From: Clostridia bacterium
GTDB taxonomy: Bacteria > Bacillota_A > Clostridia > Oscillospirales > CAG-272
Assembly (NCBI GenBank): GCA_017454075.1
Contig: JAFTDQ010000035.1
Span: forward strand, 1 to 13,156
DNA length: 13,156 nucleotides
Direction of reading: 5' to 3'
This document shows positions 6,351 through 12,902 of the stretch, piece by piece. The notes beneath the pieces are model-generated. The model had not been told where the DNA came from. It made no database searches and saw only the letters and a program-made list of their open reading frames with translations. The position numbers were made by a program, and so were the translations under genes. The number at the start of each line of letters is the position of its first letter. The first letter of the stretch is position 1.

Positions 6351-6377
6351 AAAAAAGCCCCGCCGAGGCGGGGCTTT
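6351..6377. terminator. Bidirectional terminator between terL and the lipoprotein gene
   Basis: The arms AAAGCCCCGCC (6354-6364) and GGCGGGGCTTT (6367-6377) are perfectly complementary. The minus-strand reading ends in a TTTTTT run, so it is strongest for the convergent lipoprotein gene. On the plus strand it ends CTTTGTC and would still stop terL transcription, less efficiently. Confidence 0.8.
6352..6372. repeat. 21-bp direct repeat, left copy
   Basis: This 21-bp sequence (five A's, then GCCCCGCCGAGGCGGG) recurs exactly at 7478-7498, so the two copies bracket the low-GC lipoprotein gene. Here it forms part of a full terminator. GC-rich terminators of this kind recur in the window, so the match may be convergent. 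Confidence 0.55.
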
Positions 6378-6435
6378 GTCATAAGTCGACTTATACGAAC
6401 GCGGCAAAGGGATTGTTTGTTTCTTATCCGACGCA

Positions 6436-7347
6436 TCAATAAGACGGTGTTAAACTGAGCTGAGGAATTGTCTCAAAGGGTTCTTCTGACGAAAGGTCTA
6501 TAGTTACGCCGAACAAAAGTCCGTTTCTGACGTTTATATAATGTTCTCCGGGGGCGATCTCGGCTATAACGCCGTTATACGAATAACTTTTCTCTCTGTT
6601 GAAGGCCTGTTCCACGGCAGAGCCGTATCCGTTCCGGAAAAGATCATCCGCCCATTTTTTGTCCGCTCTGTATTTATCAAGCGTTTCATATTCCGATTTG
6701 AATTCCGGGAACTCCGCCGCATCGTACAGTTTGCCGAGCAACCGCAGCGACGAATAATCCGGCAGGCCGAGTGCTTCAAGCGGCGCATCGGCGCAGATTT
6801 CAATCGGAACGTTCATGAAAAAGTTGGTTGCCGGATTTGCAATGAATTCTGCGAGGGGTTTGTCATAAAAGCATGATTCTGCGTTTTCGTCCAAAAGCAC
6901 AGAGATGAACAGTATCATTTTACCGTTTACCCCCGAAGCAGGGCATTTGACCGTTATGCTGTTGTTCGCTTCCGAAAAATCAGTGTTTTCGTTCGCATAC
7001 ATACGGAGAAGGTTAAAGAATTCAAAGTCTGATTTGACCGTTACATCCTTTCCCTCGGCAAAAATTTGTTCTGCTTTTTCCCACGCTCTTTCTGCGAGTT
7101 TGAAAGTTGCCGTTGCGCGAAGTTCTTCATAGCGATCGTTAAGCTTTGCGTTATTTTCTTTGTCGGTCGAAAAAACGAAACCGCCCGAGGCAGGCTCGGC
7201 GTCGTTAATCTTTTTGTGCTGCTCTACGGTTTTTTCGGAAATGCACGAGGAAATCAGCAAAAGCAAAGGAAAGACAAGCAGAATTGCTATACATTTCTTC
7301 AAATGTATGCGTCTGAATGAGCGTGTGAAAGACCGAGAGATTTTCAT
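6436..7347 (-). CDS. Predicted lipoprotein of unknown function, low GC
   Basis: A 303-residue protein with a basic N-terminus (residues 1-18), a hydrophobic core (19-31) and a lipobox LISSC with Cys35, so it should be lipid-anchored outside the membrane. The mature part is charged and mostly helical (for example LNDRYEELRATATFKLAERAWEKAEQIF), followed by mixed segments; I recognise no domain. The start is supported by GGAGG just upstream and by a consensus promoter at 7381-7408. Base composition differs from its neighbours: about 45% GC in a sampled line against about 60% in the terL region, with A/T-ending codons common. This suggests recent acquisition. It lies convergent to terL and might be a cargo gene of the phage-like module or an unrelated insertion. 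Confidence 0.8.
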   Translation of the reverse strand: MKISRSFTRSFRRIHLKKCIAILLVFPLLLLISSCISEKTVEQHKKINDAEPASGGFVFSTDKENNAKLNDRYEELRATATFKLAERAWEKAEQIFAEGKDVTVKSDFEFFNLLRMYANENTDFSEANNSITVKCPASGVNGKMILFISVLLDENAESCFYDKPLAEFIANPATNFFMNVPIEICADAPLEALGLPDYSSLRLLGKLYDAAEFPEFKSEYETLDKYRADKKWADDLFRNGYGSAVEQAFNREKSYSYNGVIAEIAPGEHYINVRNGLLFGVTIDLSSEEPFETIPQLSLTPSY

Positions 7348-7380
7348 GGCTTTTGCCTCCGATCATAATAGGATGATTAC

Positions 7381-7408
7381 ATTATAGCACATTTTATTTG
7401 TATGTCAA
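7381..7408 (-). promoter_or_regulatory. Consensus sigma-A promoter of the lipoprotein gene
   Basis: On the minus strand, TTGACA (7403-7408) and TATAAT (7381-7386) are 16 bp apart, with TGC just before the -10 (an extended -10). Both hexamers are perfect, making this among the strongest promoters in the window. The leader is about 25-30 nt and carries the GGAGG site. Confidence 0.85.
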
Positions 7409-7477
7409 TACTTTTTTCTGAGTGCAAAAATTTTTTTCTTCAAACTTCATGTCAACTTGTTAAAATCCGATCGCCGC

Positions 7478-7498
7478 AAAAAGCCCCGCCGAGGCGGG
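7478..7498. repeat. 21-bp direct repeat, right copy
   Basis: An exact copy of 6352-6372, but followed by AGGCGACGGG rather than the rest of the stem. The hairpin is shorter (GCCCCGCC / GGCGGG) and has no T-run, so it is probably not an efficient terminator. Confidence 0.55.
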
Positions 7499-7539
7499 AG
7501 GCGACGGGACAACGCCCCGCGGAAGAACGCATTTTCGTC

Positions 7540-7568
7540 TTTACTTTTTCACTCCGATTTGATATAAT
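7540..7568 (+). promoter_or_regulatory. Sigma-A promoter of the hydrolase gene
   Basis: A -35 TTTACT (7540-7545) and a perfect -10 TATAAT (7563-7568) are 17 bp apart. The inferred start near 7575 leaves a short leader of about 23 nt that includes GGAGG at 7588-7592. Confidence 0.65.
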
Positions 7569-7597
7569 TTATACAAGTCATCTCACCGGAGGCAATT

Positions 7598-8260
7598 ATG
7601 TCAGAAACAATGAAATTCGTATCGTCGGGGCGCAAGCCCGTCACGCTCAAGGCCCTCGTCACGACCCCGCCGGACTTCGATCCGGCGAAAGAAAAACTGC
7701 CGATGATCGTGTTCCTTCACGGCGCCGGGGAGCGGGGCGACGATTTTGAGCTGCTTTGCTCCAACCCGATGGCAAAGCTCTTCGCCGCCGACCCGTGCTG
7801 GCACGGGCTGAGGGTCATAACCTTCAATCCGCAGTGCGCGTTGGATCAGTACTGGACGATGCTCACGTCAGAGCTTCACGAGGCGATCCTTCAGGCGGCC
7901 GAAAAATACAACGCCGACCCCGACCGCATCTCGATAACCGGGCTCAGCATGGGCGGATACGGCACGTGGGATCAGGTCATAAACTACCCCGAAATGTTCT
8001 CGGCGGCGGCTCCGGTGTGCGGCGGCGGCGTACCGTGGCTCGTCCCCGGCGACCTTAAAACGCCGATACGCGCCTTTCACGGCGAAAACGACGACGTGGT
8101 CGACCCGAGCGAGTCGCGCAAAATGGTGAACGCCGTTAACGAACGCGGCGGACACGCGTCTCTCACCACCTTCATGCCCTGCGACCACGCGTCCTGGGGT
8201 CCCGCCTACGAGACCACCGACGTCGTCGAGTGGCTCGCGAACAGCAAAAAGACCTGGTGA
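7598..8260 (+). CDS. Alpha/beta-hydrolase, esterase/predicted-peptidase type (COG4099-like)
   Basis: A 220-residue cytoplasmic hydrolase with no signal peptide. The oxyanion-hole segment is FLHGAGERG (39-47). The nucleophile elbow is GLSMGGYG with Ser117, the acid is probably Asp166 or Asp169 in HGENDDVVD, and the base is His197 in PCDHASW, giving a full catalytic triad. The TGLSMGGYGTWD pattern and the compact single domain match the predicted-peptidase/esterase group that includes PHB-depolymerase-like and dienelactone-hydrolase-like enzymes. The substrate cannot be told; ester or short acyl substrates are likely. Start ATG 7598 follows GGAGG by five bases. A hairpin directly after the stop (8261-8278) lacks a T-run. 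Confidence 0.88.
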   Translation: MSETMKFVSSGRKPVTLKALVTTPPDFDPAKEKLPMIVFLHGAGERGDDFELLCSNPMAKLFAADPCWHGLRVITFNPQCALDQYWTMLTSELHEAILQAAEKYNADPDRISITGLSMGGYGTWDQVINYPEMFSAAAPVCGGGVPWLVPGDLKTPIRAFHGENDDVVDPSESRKMVNAVNERGGHASLTTFMPCDHASWGPAYETTDVVEWLANSKKTW

Positions 8261-8278
8261 CCCCGCGGCGCGGCGGGG
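8261..8278 (+). other. GC hairpin after the hydrolase gene
   Basis: The stem CCCCGC (8261-8266) / GCGGGG (8273-8278) follows the stop codon directly but has no T-run. A similar hairpin (GCCCCGC…GCGGGGC, about 8455-8470) stands on the far side of repeat element E2. The two may flank or belong to the element rather than act as terminators. Confidence 0.4.
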
Positions 8279-8301
8279 CGCCCCGCAACGTAAAACGAAA
8301 G

Positions 8302-8446
8302 CCTCCTTTGTGGAAAGGGAGGTGCCGAGCGAACGCGAGGCGGAGGGATTGTCCGGACAAAAGCAACAGACGGATTATTATATCTTTGCCACAGATAAAA
8401 CAATCCCTCAGTCACCTCCGGTGACAGCCCCCTTTACACAAGGGGG
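8302..8446. repeat. Composite palindromic repeat element E2
   Basis: The left half has hairpin A (CCTCC…GGGAGG, 8302-8322), the B segment CCGAGCGAACGCGAGGCGG and the inward motif GGAGGGATTGTC ending at 8353. A 46-bp spacer follows. The right half is inverted: ACAATCCC (8400-8407), hairpin B' GTCACC/GGTGAC and hairpin A' CCCCCTTtacacAAGGGGG ending at 8446. The inward motifs are complementary, so the whole can fold as a long stem with side hairpins. Positions 8301-8374 match 9323-9396 in 71 of 74 bases. Confidence 0.8.
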
Positions 8447-8518
8447 CCCAAAGGCGCCCCGCGGCGGGGCGAAAAGCCGTCCGAAATTCCGAAATAACGT
8501 AAAACAGGAGATTCAAAA

Positions 8519-9148
8519 ATGAAACTTTTACGAAAAGCCGCGGCGCTGCTCGTCGTTTCCGCGCTGCTCATATCCCTCACGGGATGCTTCGGCATTTACA
8601 AAAAGATATTCGGCTCGATCCTCGGCGGCTCGGACGAGACGGACGCGCCCCGGCCGTCCGGCAATGAAACGGTCGCCGAGACGGAAAAAGACCCCGGCGG
8701 CGAGGGAGGCGAGCACGTCGCTCATCCGTCGGCCGGCGGCGAGGAAACGAACGTTTACGATCTTTGGTTCGAGATCCCCGAGGGCACCGTCAAAAATCCG
8801 TACAGCGGTCTGCTCGGCGTCTGGGAGTTCTACACCGATGATCTCGGACAGCCAGGCGTCGACATCAATATTCAGGTATCCGGTCTCGGCGACAAAACCG
8901 TCGGACAGTACGTTTCCGAGGACTCGAAGCCCGCGAAATCCCAGGGCGTCACGCCGTTTGTCGAGGAAACGATAAACGGCCGCACCTGGTACACCTGCAA
9001 CAACGGGACGATCTACTATTTCGCCTCGGGATACGACGGCTACATTTATGAGATCGAAGTCAAATCGGTCGCCGGAGACCCGAAAAACCTGCGCGATACC
9101 GCTATTTCGATGCTCAGGATGACCCTCGTGTTCGATCCGGCGGAATAA
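8519..9148 (+). CDS. Predicted lipoprotein of unknown function
   Basis: A 209-residue protein with a classic type-II signal: MKLLRK, a hydrophobic stretch (about 7-20) and a lipobox SLTGC with Cys23. Acylation and export to the outer face of the membrane follow from this. A low-complexity linker rich in Gly/Glu/Pro (about 38-78) separates the anchor from a globular domain (about 79-209). That domain contains DLWFEIPEGT, GVWEFYTDD, INGRTWYTCNNGTIYYFASG and DTAISMLRMTLVF. The domain looks like a small mixed alpha/beta fold as in DUF-type surface lipoproteins; I do not recognise a named family. AGGAG (8506-8510) precedes the ATG. No clear promoter is seen in front; the repeat element occupies that space. 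A good terminator follows at 9168. Confidence 0.82.
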   Translation: MKLLRKAAALLVVSALLISLTGCFGIYKKIFGSILGGSDETDAPRPSGNETVAETEKDPGGEGGEHVAHPSAGGEETNVYDLWFEIPEGTVKNPYSGLLGVWEFYTDDLGQPGVDINIQVSGLGDKTVGQYVSEDSKPAKSQGVTPFVEETINGRTWYTCNNGTIYYFASGYDGYIYEIEVKSVAGDPKNLRDTAISMLRMTLVFDPAE

Positions 9149-9167
9149 CGACACAACCGAAAACCGC

Positions 9168-9193
9168 AAAGCCCCGCCCCGCGGGGCTTTTTT
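9168..9193 (+). terminator. Rho-independent terminator of the lipoprotein gene
   Basis: The stem AAAGCCCCGC (9168-9177) / GCGGGGCTTT (9181-9190) with loop CCC continues into further T's (TTTTTT in total). It lies 19 bp after the lipoprotein stop. This is a textbook intrinsic terminator. Confidence 0.9.
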
Positions 9194-9205
9194 GCGTGCC
9201 GGGAG

Positions 9206-9252
9206 CCCCTCTCCGCCTCACTGCGTTCGGCACCTCTCCCGGGGGGAGAGGC
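9206..9252. repeat. Solitary half-element of the palindromic repeat family
   Basis: In minus orientation this shows hairpin A (CCTCTCC 9233-9239 / GGAGAGG 9245-9251), then a B-type segment CCGAACGCAGTGAGGCGG and AGAGGGG. It has the same layout as the halves of E1-E4 but no partner across a 45-bp spacer; the terminator at 9168 stands where the partner would begin. Confidence 0.55.
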
Positions 9253-9323
9253 AAGATATTGTTCGACTTCACATCATAAAGACGGTTTGTGCTATTATGC
9301 ACCTCGTCGCCACAGACCGCCGG

Positions 9324-9469
9324 CCTCCCTTGTGTAAAGGGAGGTGCCGAGCGAACGCGAGGCGGAGGGATTGTCCGCACAAAAGCAACAGACGGAGAAA
9401 AAACATCTTTGCCTTTGCTCTCACACACCTCATCACCGGCTCCGCCGGAGCTTCTCCTCGAGGAGAAGC
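9324..9469. repeat. Composite repeat element E3, hybrid halves
   Basis: The left half (to 9375) is nearly identical to that of E2 and ends GGAGGGATTGTC. After a 50-bp spacer, the right half is of the E1 type: CACCTCATC (9426-9434), hairpin CCGGC/GCCGG (9436-9448), hairpin GCTTCTCC/GGAGAAGC (9450-9469). The inward motifs do not pair, unlike in E1, E2 and E4, so E3 looks like a recombinant of two subfamilies. Confidence 0.7.
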
Positions 9470-9497
9470 CTTTCGGGAAATCACCGCAAATCGTCTG

Positions 9498-9636
9498 CCT
9501 CCCTTGTGTAAAGGGAGGTGTCGGCGAAGCCGACGGAGGGATTGTCAGGAAAAAGCGATAGTTAGGACAGAAAACTTTGGCGTTTTGCTTAACAATCCCC
9601 CAGCCCCTGCGGGGCAGCCCCCTTTACACAAGGGGG
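9498..9636. repeat. Composite palindromic repeat element E4
   Basis: The left half has hairpin A CCTCCCTT/AAGGGAGG, hairpin B GTCGGC/GCCGAC and GGAGGGATTGTC ending at 9546. The spacer is 45 bp. The right half has ACAATCCC (9592-9599), hairpin B' GCCCC/GGGGC (9603-9615) and hairpin A' CCCCCTT/AAGGGGG (9618-9636). Left and right A hairpins share the loop but differ by compensated base pairs. Confidence 0.8.
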
Positions 9637-9646
9637 CCCAAAGGTG

Positions 9647-9668
9647 CCCCGCCCCGCGGGGTTTTTTT
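9647..9668 (+). terminator. Terminator-like hairpin after E4
   Basis: The stem CCCCGC (9647-9652) / GCGGGG (9656-9661) is followed by seven T's (9662-9668). The nearest plus-strand gene end already has a terminator at 9168, so this one may protect the YitT promoter from read-through or belong to the repeat element. Confidence 0.6.
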
Positions 9669-9672
9669 GCGC

Positions 9673-9701
9673 TTTACAAAAACGCGCCGCGGTGATATAA
9701 T
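9673..9701 (+). promoter_or_regulatory. Sigma-A promoter of the YitT-rbr operon
   Basis: A -35 TTTACA (9673-9678) and a perfect -10 TATAAT (9696-9701) are 17 bp apart, 36 bp before the start of the YitT-family gene. I see no PerR- or Fur-like dyad that I would call with confidence. Confidence 0.78.
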
Positions 9702-9737
9702 ATTCTCATCGAATGATAATCTGCGGACGGTCGCAAT

Positions 9738-10637
9738 ATGGCAAAGGCAAAAGAAAAGAAAATCAGAGAAAAAAAGTTCGACACCCCGGAAAAGAGACGC
9801 GATTTTGCCCGGAGGACGGGCCTCATGCTCCTCGGCTGTGTCCTCATGGCGGTCGGAATATATTTCTTCAAGATCCCGAACGGCTTTTCGACGGGCGGGA
9901 TAAGCGGCATCGGCACGATCTTCGGAAAGATCACCCCGATATCGACGGCGACCTGGATAACCGGGCTGAACGTCATCCTTCTCGTGATCTGTCTCATCGT
10001 CCTCGGCAAAGAGGCGTTCCTCAAGACCGTCTTCTGCTCGGTAATGTACTCCGCGTTCATGCAGCTGTTCGAGTTCATTATCCCGATAAAGGCGCCGCTC
10101 ACCGATCAGCCCTTTCTCGAGCTCGTCGTCGGCATCCTGCTCTCCGCGATAGGGACGGCGATAATCTTCAACGTCGACGCCTCGACGGGCGGGACGGACG
10201 TCATCGCCCTCATAATAAAGAAATACACGAGTCTCGACGTCGGAAAGGCGCTCCTCGTCACGGATTTCCTCATTGCCGCCTCGACCTACTTCGTCTTCGG
10301 GCTCGCCGCGTGTCTCTATTCGCTCCTCGGGCTGTTTGCGAAGGCCTTCCTCATCGACGGGGTCATCGAGAGCTTCAACAGCTGCAAATACTTCCTCATC
10401 ATAACGAAAAAACCGGACGAGATAAAGGACTATATCCTCAACAAGCTCGACCACAGCGCGTCGTACGAAACGGCCTACGGCGCGTATACCGACGAAACGC
10501 AGACCATCATACACACGGTCTGCAAGAGGTTCGAGGGCGTGAAGCTCCGCAAAGCCGTCCGCCTTATGGACCCCGACGCCTTTATGATAGTCACGACAAC
10601 AAGCGAAATAATCGGGCGGGGATTCCGCTCGGTATAG
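9738..10637 (+). CDS. YitT-family integral membrane protein (DUF161 + DUF2179)
   Basis: A 299-residue membrane protein. A basic, cytoplasmic N-terminus (1-27) precedes about five hydrophobic helices (roughly 28-46, 74-92, 98-117, 127-145, 170-205). The family signatures are IPNGFSTGGISGIG (46-59) and NVDASTGGTDVIA (145-157). The C-terminal soluble DUF2179 domain (about 216-296) shows the IITKKPDEIKDYI start and the VCKRFEGVKLRKAVRLMDPDAFM segment. The function of YitT proteins is not settled; DUF2179 has been proposed to be ligand-binding. The ribosome-binding site is weak (GCGGACGG). The next gene, rubrerythrin, starts 26 bp later, so they share a transcript. Confidence 0.94.
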   Translation: MAKAKEKKIREKKFDTPEKRRDFARRTGLMLLGCVLMAVGIYFFKIPNGFSTGGISGIGTIFGKITPISTATWITGLNVILLVICLIVLGKEAFLKTVFCSVMYSAFMQLFEFIIPIKAPLTDQPFLELVVGILLSAIGTAIIFNVDASTGGTDVIALIIKKYTSLDVGKALLVTDFLIAASTYFVFGLAACLYSLLGLFAKAFLIDGVIESFNSCKYFLIITKKPDEIKDYILNKLDHSASYETAYGAYTDETQTIIHTVCKRFEGVKLRKAVRLMDPDAFMIVTTTSEIIGRGFRSV

Positions 10638-10663
10638 CATAACGAAACAATACGGAGGACAAC

Positions 10664-11209
10664 ATGAACGAAAAAACAAAATACGCGGGAACGCAGACCG
10701 AAAAAAATCTCGAGGCGGCGTTTGCCGGAGAGTCTCAGGCGAGGAACAAGTACACGTATTTCGCGTCGAAAGCCAAAAAAGAGGGCTTTGAGCAGATCGC
10801 CGATCTGTTCCTGAAAACCGCCGACAACGAGAAGGAACACGCAAAAATGTGGTTCAAGGAGCTCGGAGGCATCGGCGACACCGCCGAAAACCTGAAGGCC
10901 GCCGCCGACGGCGAAAACTTCGAGTGGACCGACATGTACGAGGGGTTTGCCCGCACCGCCGACGAAGAGGGCTTCCATGAGCTCGCCGAAAAGTTCCGCG
11001 GGGTCGCCGCCATCGAAAAGCACCACGAGGAGAGATACCGCGCCCTGCTCTCAAACGTGGAGGCGCAGAAGGTCTTTGAAAAATCCGAGGTCAAGGTCTG
11101 GGAGTGCCGCAACTGCGGACATATCGTCGTCGGGACGAAAGCCCCCGAGGTCTGCCCGGTATGCGCTCATCCGCAGGCGTACTTTGAGATAAGCGCGGAC
11201 AATTTCTGA
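10664..11209 (+). CDS. rbr: Rubrerythrin
   Basis: A 181-residue cytoplasmic peroxidase of anaerobes that reduces H2O2 using electrons from rubredoxin or a flavoprotein. The four-helix ferritin-like domain carries the two-iron ligands: E23 (FAGESQAR), E56-x2-H59 (DNEKEHA), acidic residues in [13 protein letters not shown] (E93, E101/E102) and E118-x2-H121 (AIEKHHEER). The C-terminal rubredoxin-like domain has C148/C151 (WECRNCG) and C164/C167 (CPVCAHP) for a single iron. All ligands are present and the length is normal. GGAGG (10654-10658) supports the ATG at 10664. It is followed after 14 bp by the iron-sulfur flavoprotein gene, a plausible electron donor partner. Confidence 0.97.
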   Translation: MNEKTKYAGTQTEKNLEAAFAGESQARNKYTYFASKAKKEGFEQIADLFLKTADNEKEHAKMWFKELGGIGDTAENLKAAADGENFEWTDMYEGFARTADEEGFHELAEKFRGVAAIEKHHEERYRALLSNVEAQKVFEKSEVKVWECRNCGHIVVGTKAPEVCPVCAHPQAYFEISADNF

Positions 11210-11223
11210 TCGACCCGCCGGGA

Positions 11224-11841
11224 ATGAAGGTACTCATGATAAACGGCAGCCCGAGGAAGGACGGAAACACCTCCCGCCTCCTCGGCGAAGCCGGAAAGAT
11301 ATTCGACGCCGAGGGGATCGGGCACGTCCTTTACGAGCTCGGCGGAAAGGCGATACGCGGCTGCGCCGCCTGCGGCTTCTGCCACTCTCACGGAAAGTGC
11401 GTCTTTGACGACGACGTAAACGGGCTTTGCCGTATATTCGAAGAATGCGACGGGCTGATCGTCGCCTCACCGGTCTATTACGGCTCGGCGAACGGATCGC
11501 TCATATCCCTGCTCGACCGGCTGTTCTACAGCTCGCGCTTTGACAAGCGCATGAAGGTCGGCGCCGCGTTCGCCGTCGCCCGCCGCGCGGGGACGACCGC
11601 GTCGTTCGACGAACTCTGCAAATATTTCACCATAAACCAGATGCCGATCGCCTCCGGAAGATACTGGAACAACGGCTTCGGACGGGAAAAGGGAGATATC
11701 GAAAACGACGGCGAAGGGCTTCAGAACGCCCGCGTCGTCGCCCGGAACATGGTCTTTCTCATGAGATCGATCGCCCTCGGGAAGGAAAAATACGGTCTCC
11801 CGGAGACGGAGCCCGTCGAGTTCACTCATTTTATCAGGTAA
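11224..11841 (+). CDS. Iron-sulfur flavoprotein / NAD(P)H-dependent FMN reductase family
   Basis: A 205-residue flavodoxin-fold protein. The FMN phosphate loop is NGSPRKDGNT (7-16). A compact cysteine motif C47-x2-C50-x2-C53-x5-C59 matches the CX2CX2CX4-7C arrangement of iron-sulfur flavoproteins, which hold a 4Fe-4S cluster. SPVYYGSANG (82-91) is the second flavin-binding loop, and the RAGTTASF segment is the third. Archaeal and clostridial relatives reduce O2 or H2O2 or pass electrons between carriers. Placement just after rbr fits a role in peroxide or oxygen detoxification. The ribosome-binding site is poor (CCGGGA), so translation may be coupled to rbr. The next gene begins seven bp later. 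Confidence 0.9.
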   Translation: MKVLMINGSPRKDGNTSRLLGEAGKIFDAEGIGHVLYELGGKAIRGCAACGFCHSHGKCVFDDDVNGLCRIFEECDGLIVASPVYYGSANGSLISLLDRLFYSSRFDKRMKVGAAFAVARRAGTTASFDELCKYFTINQMPIASGRYWNNGFGREKGDIENDGEGLQNARVVARNMVFLMRSIALGKEKYGLPETEPVEFTHFIR

Positions 11842-11848
11842 ACAGCGT

Positions 11849-12811
11849 ATGAAAATATTCGAAATGCCCCGGGACCGTGATTTCACCGTCCTGAACCTCA
11901 CGGACCCGCAGCTCGGAGACTCCGAGTGGGACGATGGGGCGCCGGCGGGAAAGCTTCTCACCGACACGGTGGAAAAGCTCGTCGAAATCACCTCCCCCGA
12001 TCTCATAACGGTAAGCGGGGACATCGCGTGGTCGGCAAACTACGTCTCCTACCGCAGATTCGCCGACCTCATGGAGAGCTTCGGCGTGCCGTGGGCGCCG
12101 ATCTACGGCAACCACGATCACGAGGCGGGAGACGAGGGCGACGCCCGCTCGTCCGAAATATTCGAGTCGTCCCCGCACTGCCTCTTCGAGCGCGGCGACC
12201 CCGCTCTCGGATGGGGAAACTACGTGATCGGCATAGGTGAAAACGGCCGTCCGGTCCACGGGATCATCCTGATGGACTCGCACAACGTCGTCGAATACAC
12301 CCCGCCGGGCGGCGCGACCTACTACGCCTGGGCAGAGATATGGCCGAACCAGATCGAATGGTACAGAGACCGCGTCGCCGGGCTCCGCGCCCTCGGGGCG
12401 AAGGAGACCTCGATAATTACCCATATACCGCTCTATACCTACCGCGAGGCGGTGAAGGCCGCCTTCCGCCCGGGAACGGACATGAAGGCCGTCCCGCCGC
12501 GGAACGGGGAACAGACCGGGATATGGAACGAGGGGTACGAAGACGTCTCCTTCGGCGTGCTTTACGAGGACATCTGCTCGTACCCGGAGGACAACGGATT
12601 TTTCGACGTTATCCGCGACCTCGGCAGCACGAAGACCTTCATCTGCGGGCACGACCACGTCAACACCTTCACGACGGTTTATCAGGGGGTACGGCTCGCC
12701 TACGCCGTCAAGACCGGAAGCGGCTGCTACTGGGACGAACGGATAAACGGCGGAACGGCGCTTTACGTAAACCGCGAAGGCCGGATGACCCTCAGACACA
12801 TAATACTGTAA
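11849..12811 (+). CDS. Calcineurin-like metallophosphoesterase
   Basis: A 320-residue enzyme with no signal peptide. The five metal-binding motifs are in order: LTDPQLGD (D19, Q21), SGDIAW (D58), YGNHDHE (N88, H89, D90), THIPLY (H192) and CGHDHVN (H268, H270). The first block is D-x-Q rather than the usual D-x-H. This is seen in a subgroup related to purple acid phosphatases and Dcr2/Siw14-type enzymes, which also cleave phosphomonoesters. A large insert between the third and fourth blocks (about 95-185) contains LMDSHNVVEY and the WPNQIEWYRD segment. It follows the flavoprotein gene by seven bases with a modest CAGGTAA site and probably ends the operon. The substrate is unknown. Confidence 0.93.
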   Translation: MKIFEMPRDRDFTVLNLTDPQLGDSEWDDGAPAGKLLTDTVEKLVEITSPDLITVSGDIAWSANYVSYRRFADLMESFGVPWAPIYGNHDHEAGDEGDARSSEIFESSPHCLFERGDPALGWGNYVIGIGENGRPVHGIILMDSHNVVEYTPPGGATYYAWAEIWPNQIEWYRDRVAGLRALGAKETSIITHIPLYTYREAVKAAFRPGTDMKAVPPRNGEQTGIWNEGYEDVSFGVLYEDICSYPEDNGFFDVIRDLGSTKTFICGHDHVNTFTTVYQGVRLAYAVKTGSGCYWDERINGGTALYVNREGRMTLRHIIL

Positions 12812-12829
12812 AATCAAAAGCGTCTCCGA

Positions 12830-12863
12830 GGAGGGACACTTGCGATAGAGCAGGTGTCCCTCC
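12830..12863. other. Long stem-loop in the 3' intergenic region
   Basis: GGAGGGACACTTGC (12830-12843) pairs with GCAGGTGTCCCTCC (12850-12863) over 14 pairs including one G-T wobble, with a six-base loop. No T-run follows. It lies 18 bp after the metallophosphoesterase stop and ahead of a real terminator, so it may protect the mRNA 3' end or be part of a small RNA. A TATAAT at 12885-12890 lacks a matching -35. Confidence 0.6.
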
Positions 12864-12902
12864 CGGTGTAAATCATAAAAGATATATAATACACAGTTGA
12901 TC

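Noticed and set aside
8302..9636. CRISPR array
   Set aside because: Repeats occur in both orientations, are long and palindromic, and the spaced units are not regularly repeated; no cas gene is present.
9624..10844. 406-codon open frame on the minus strand
   Set aside because: It lies antisense to the clearly real YitT and rubrerythrin genes, begins in the rbr coding region and shows highly charged, repetitive composition typical of a GC-rich shadow frame.
12885..12890. Promoter with TATAAT at 12885
   Set aside because: No -35 hexamer is found 16-18 bp upstream; that position falls in the 3' arm of the stem-loop and GC-rich flank.
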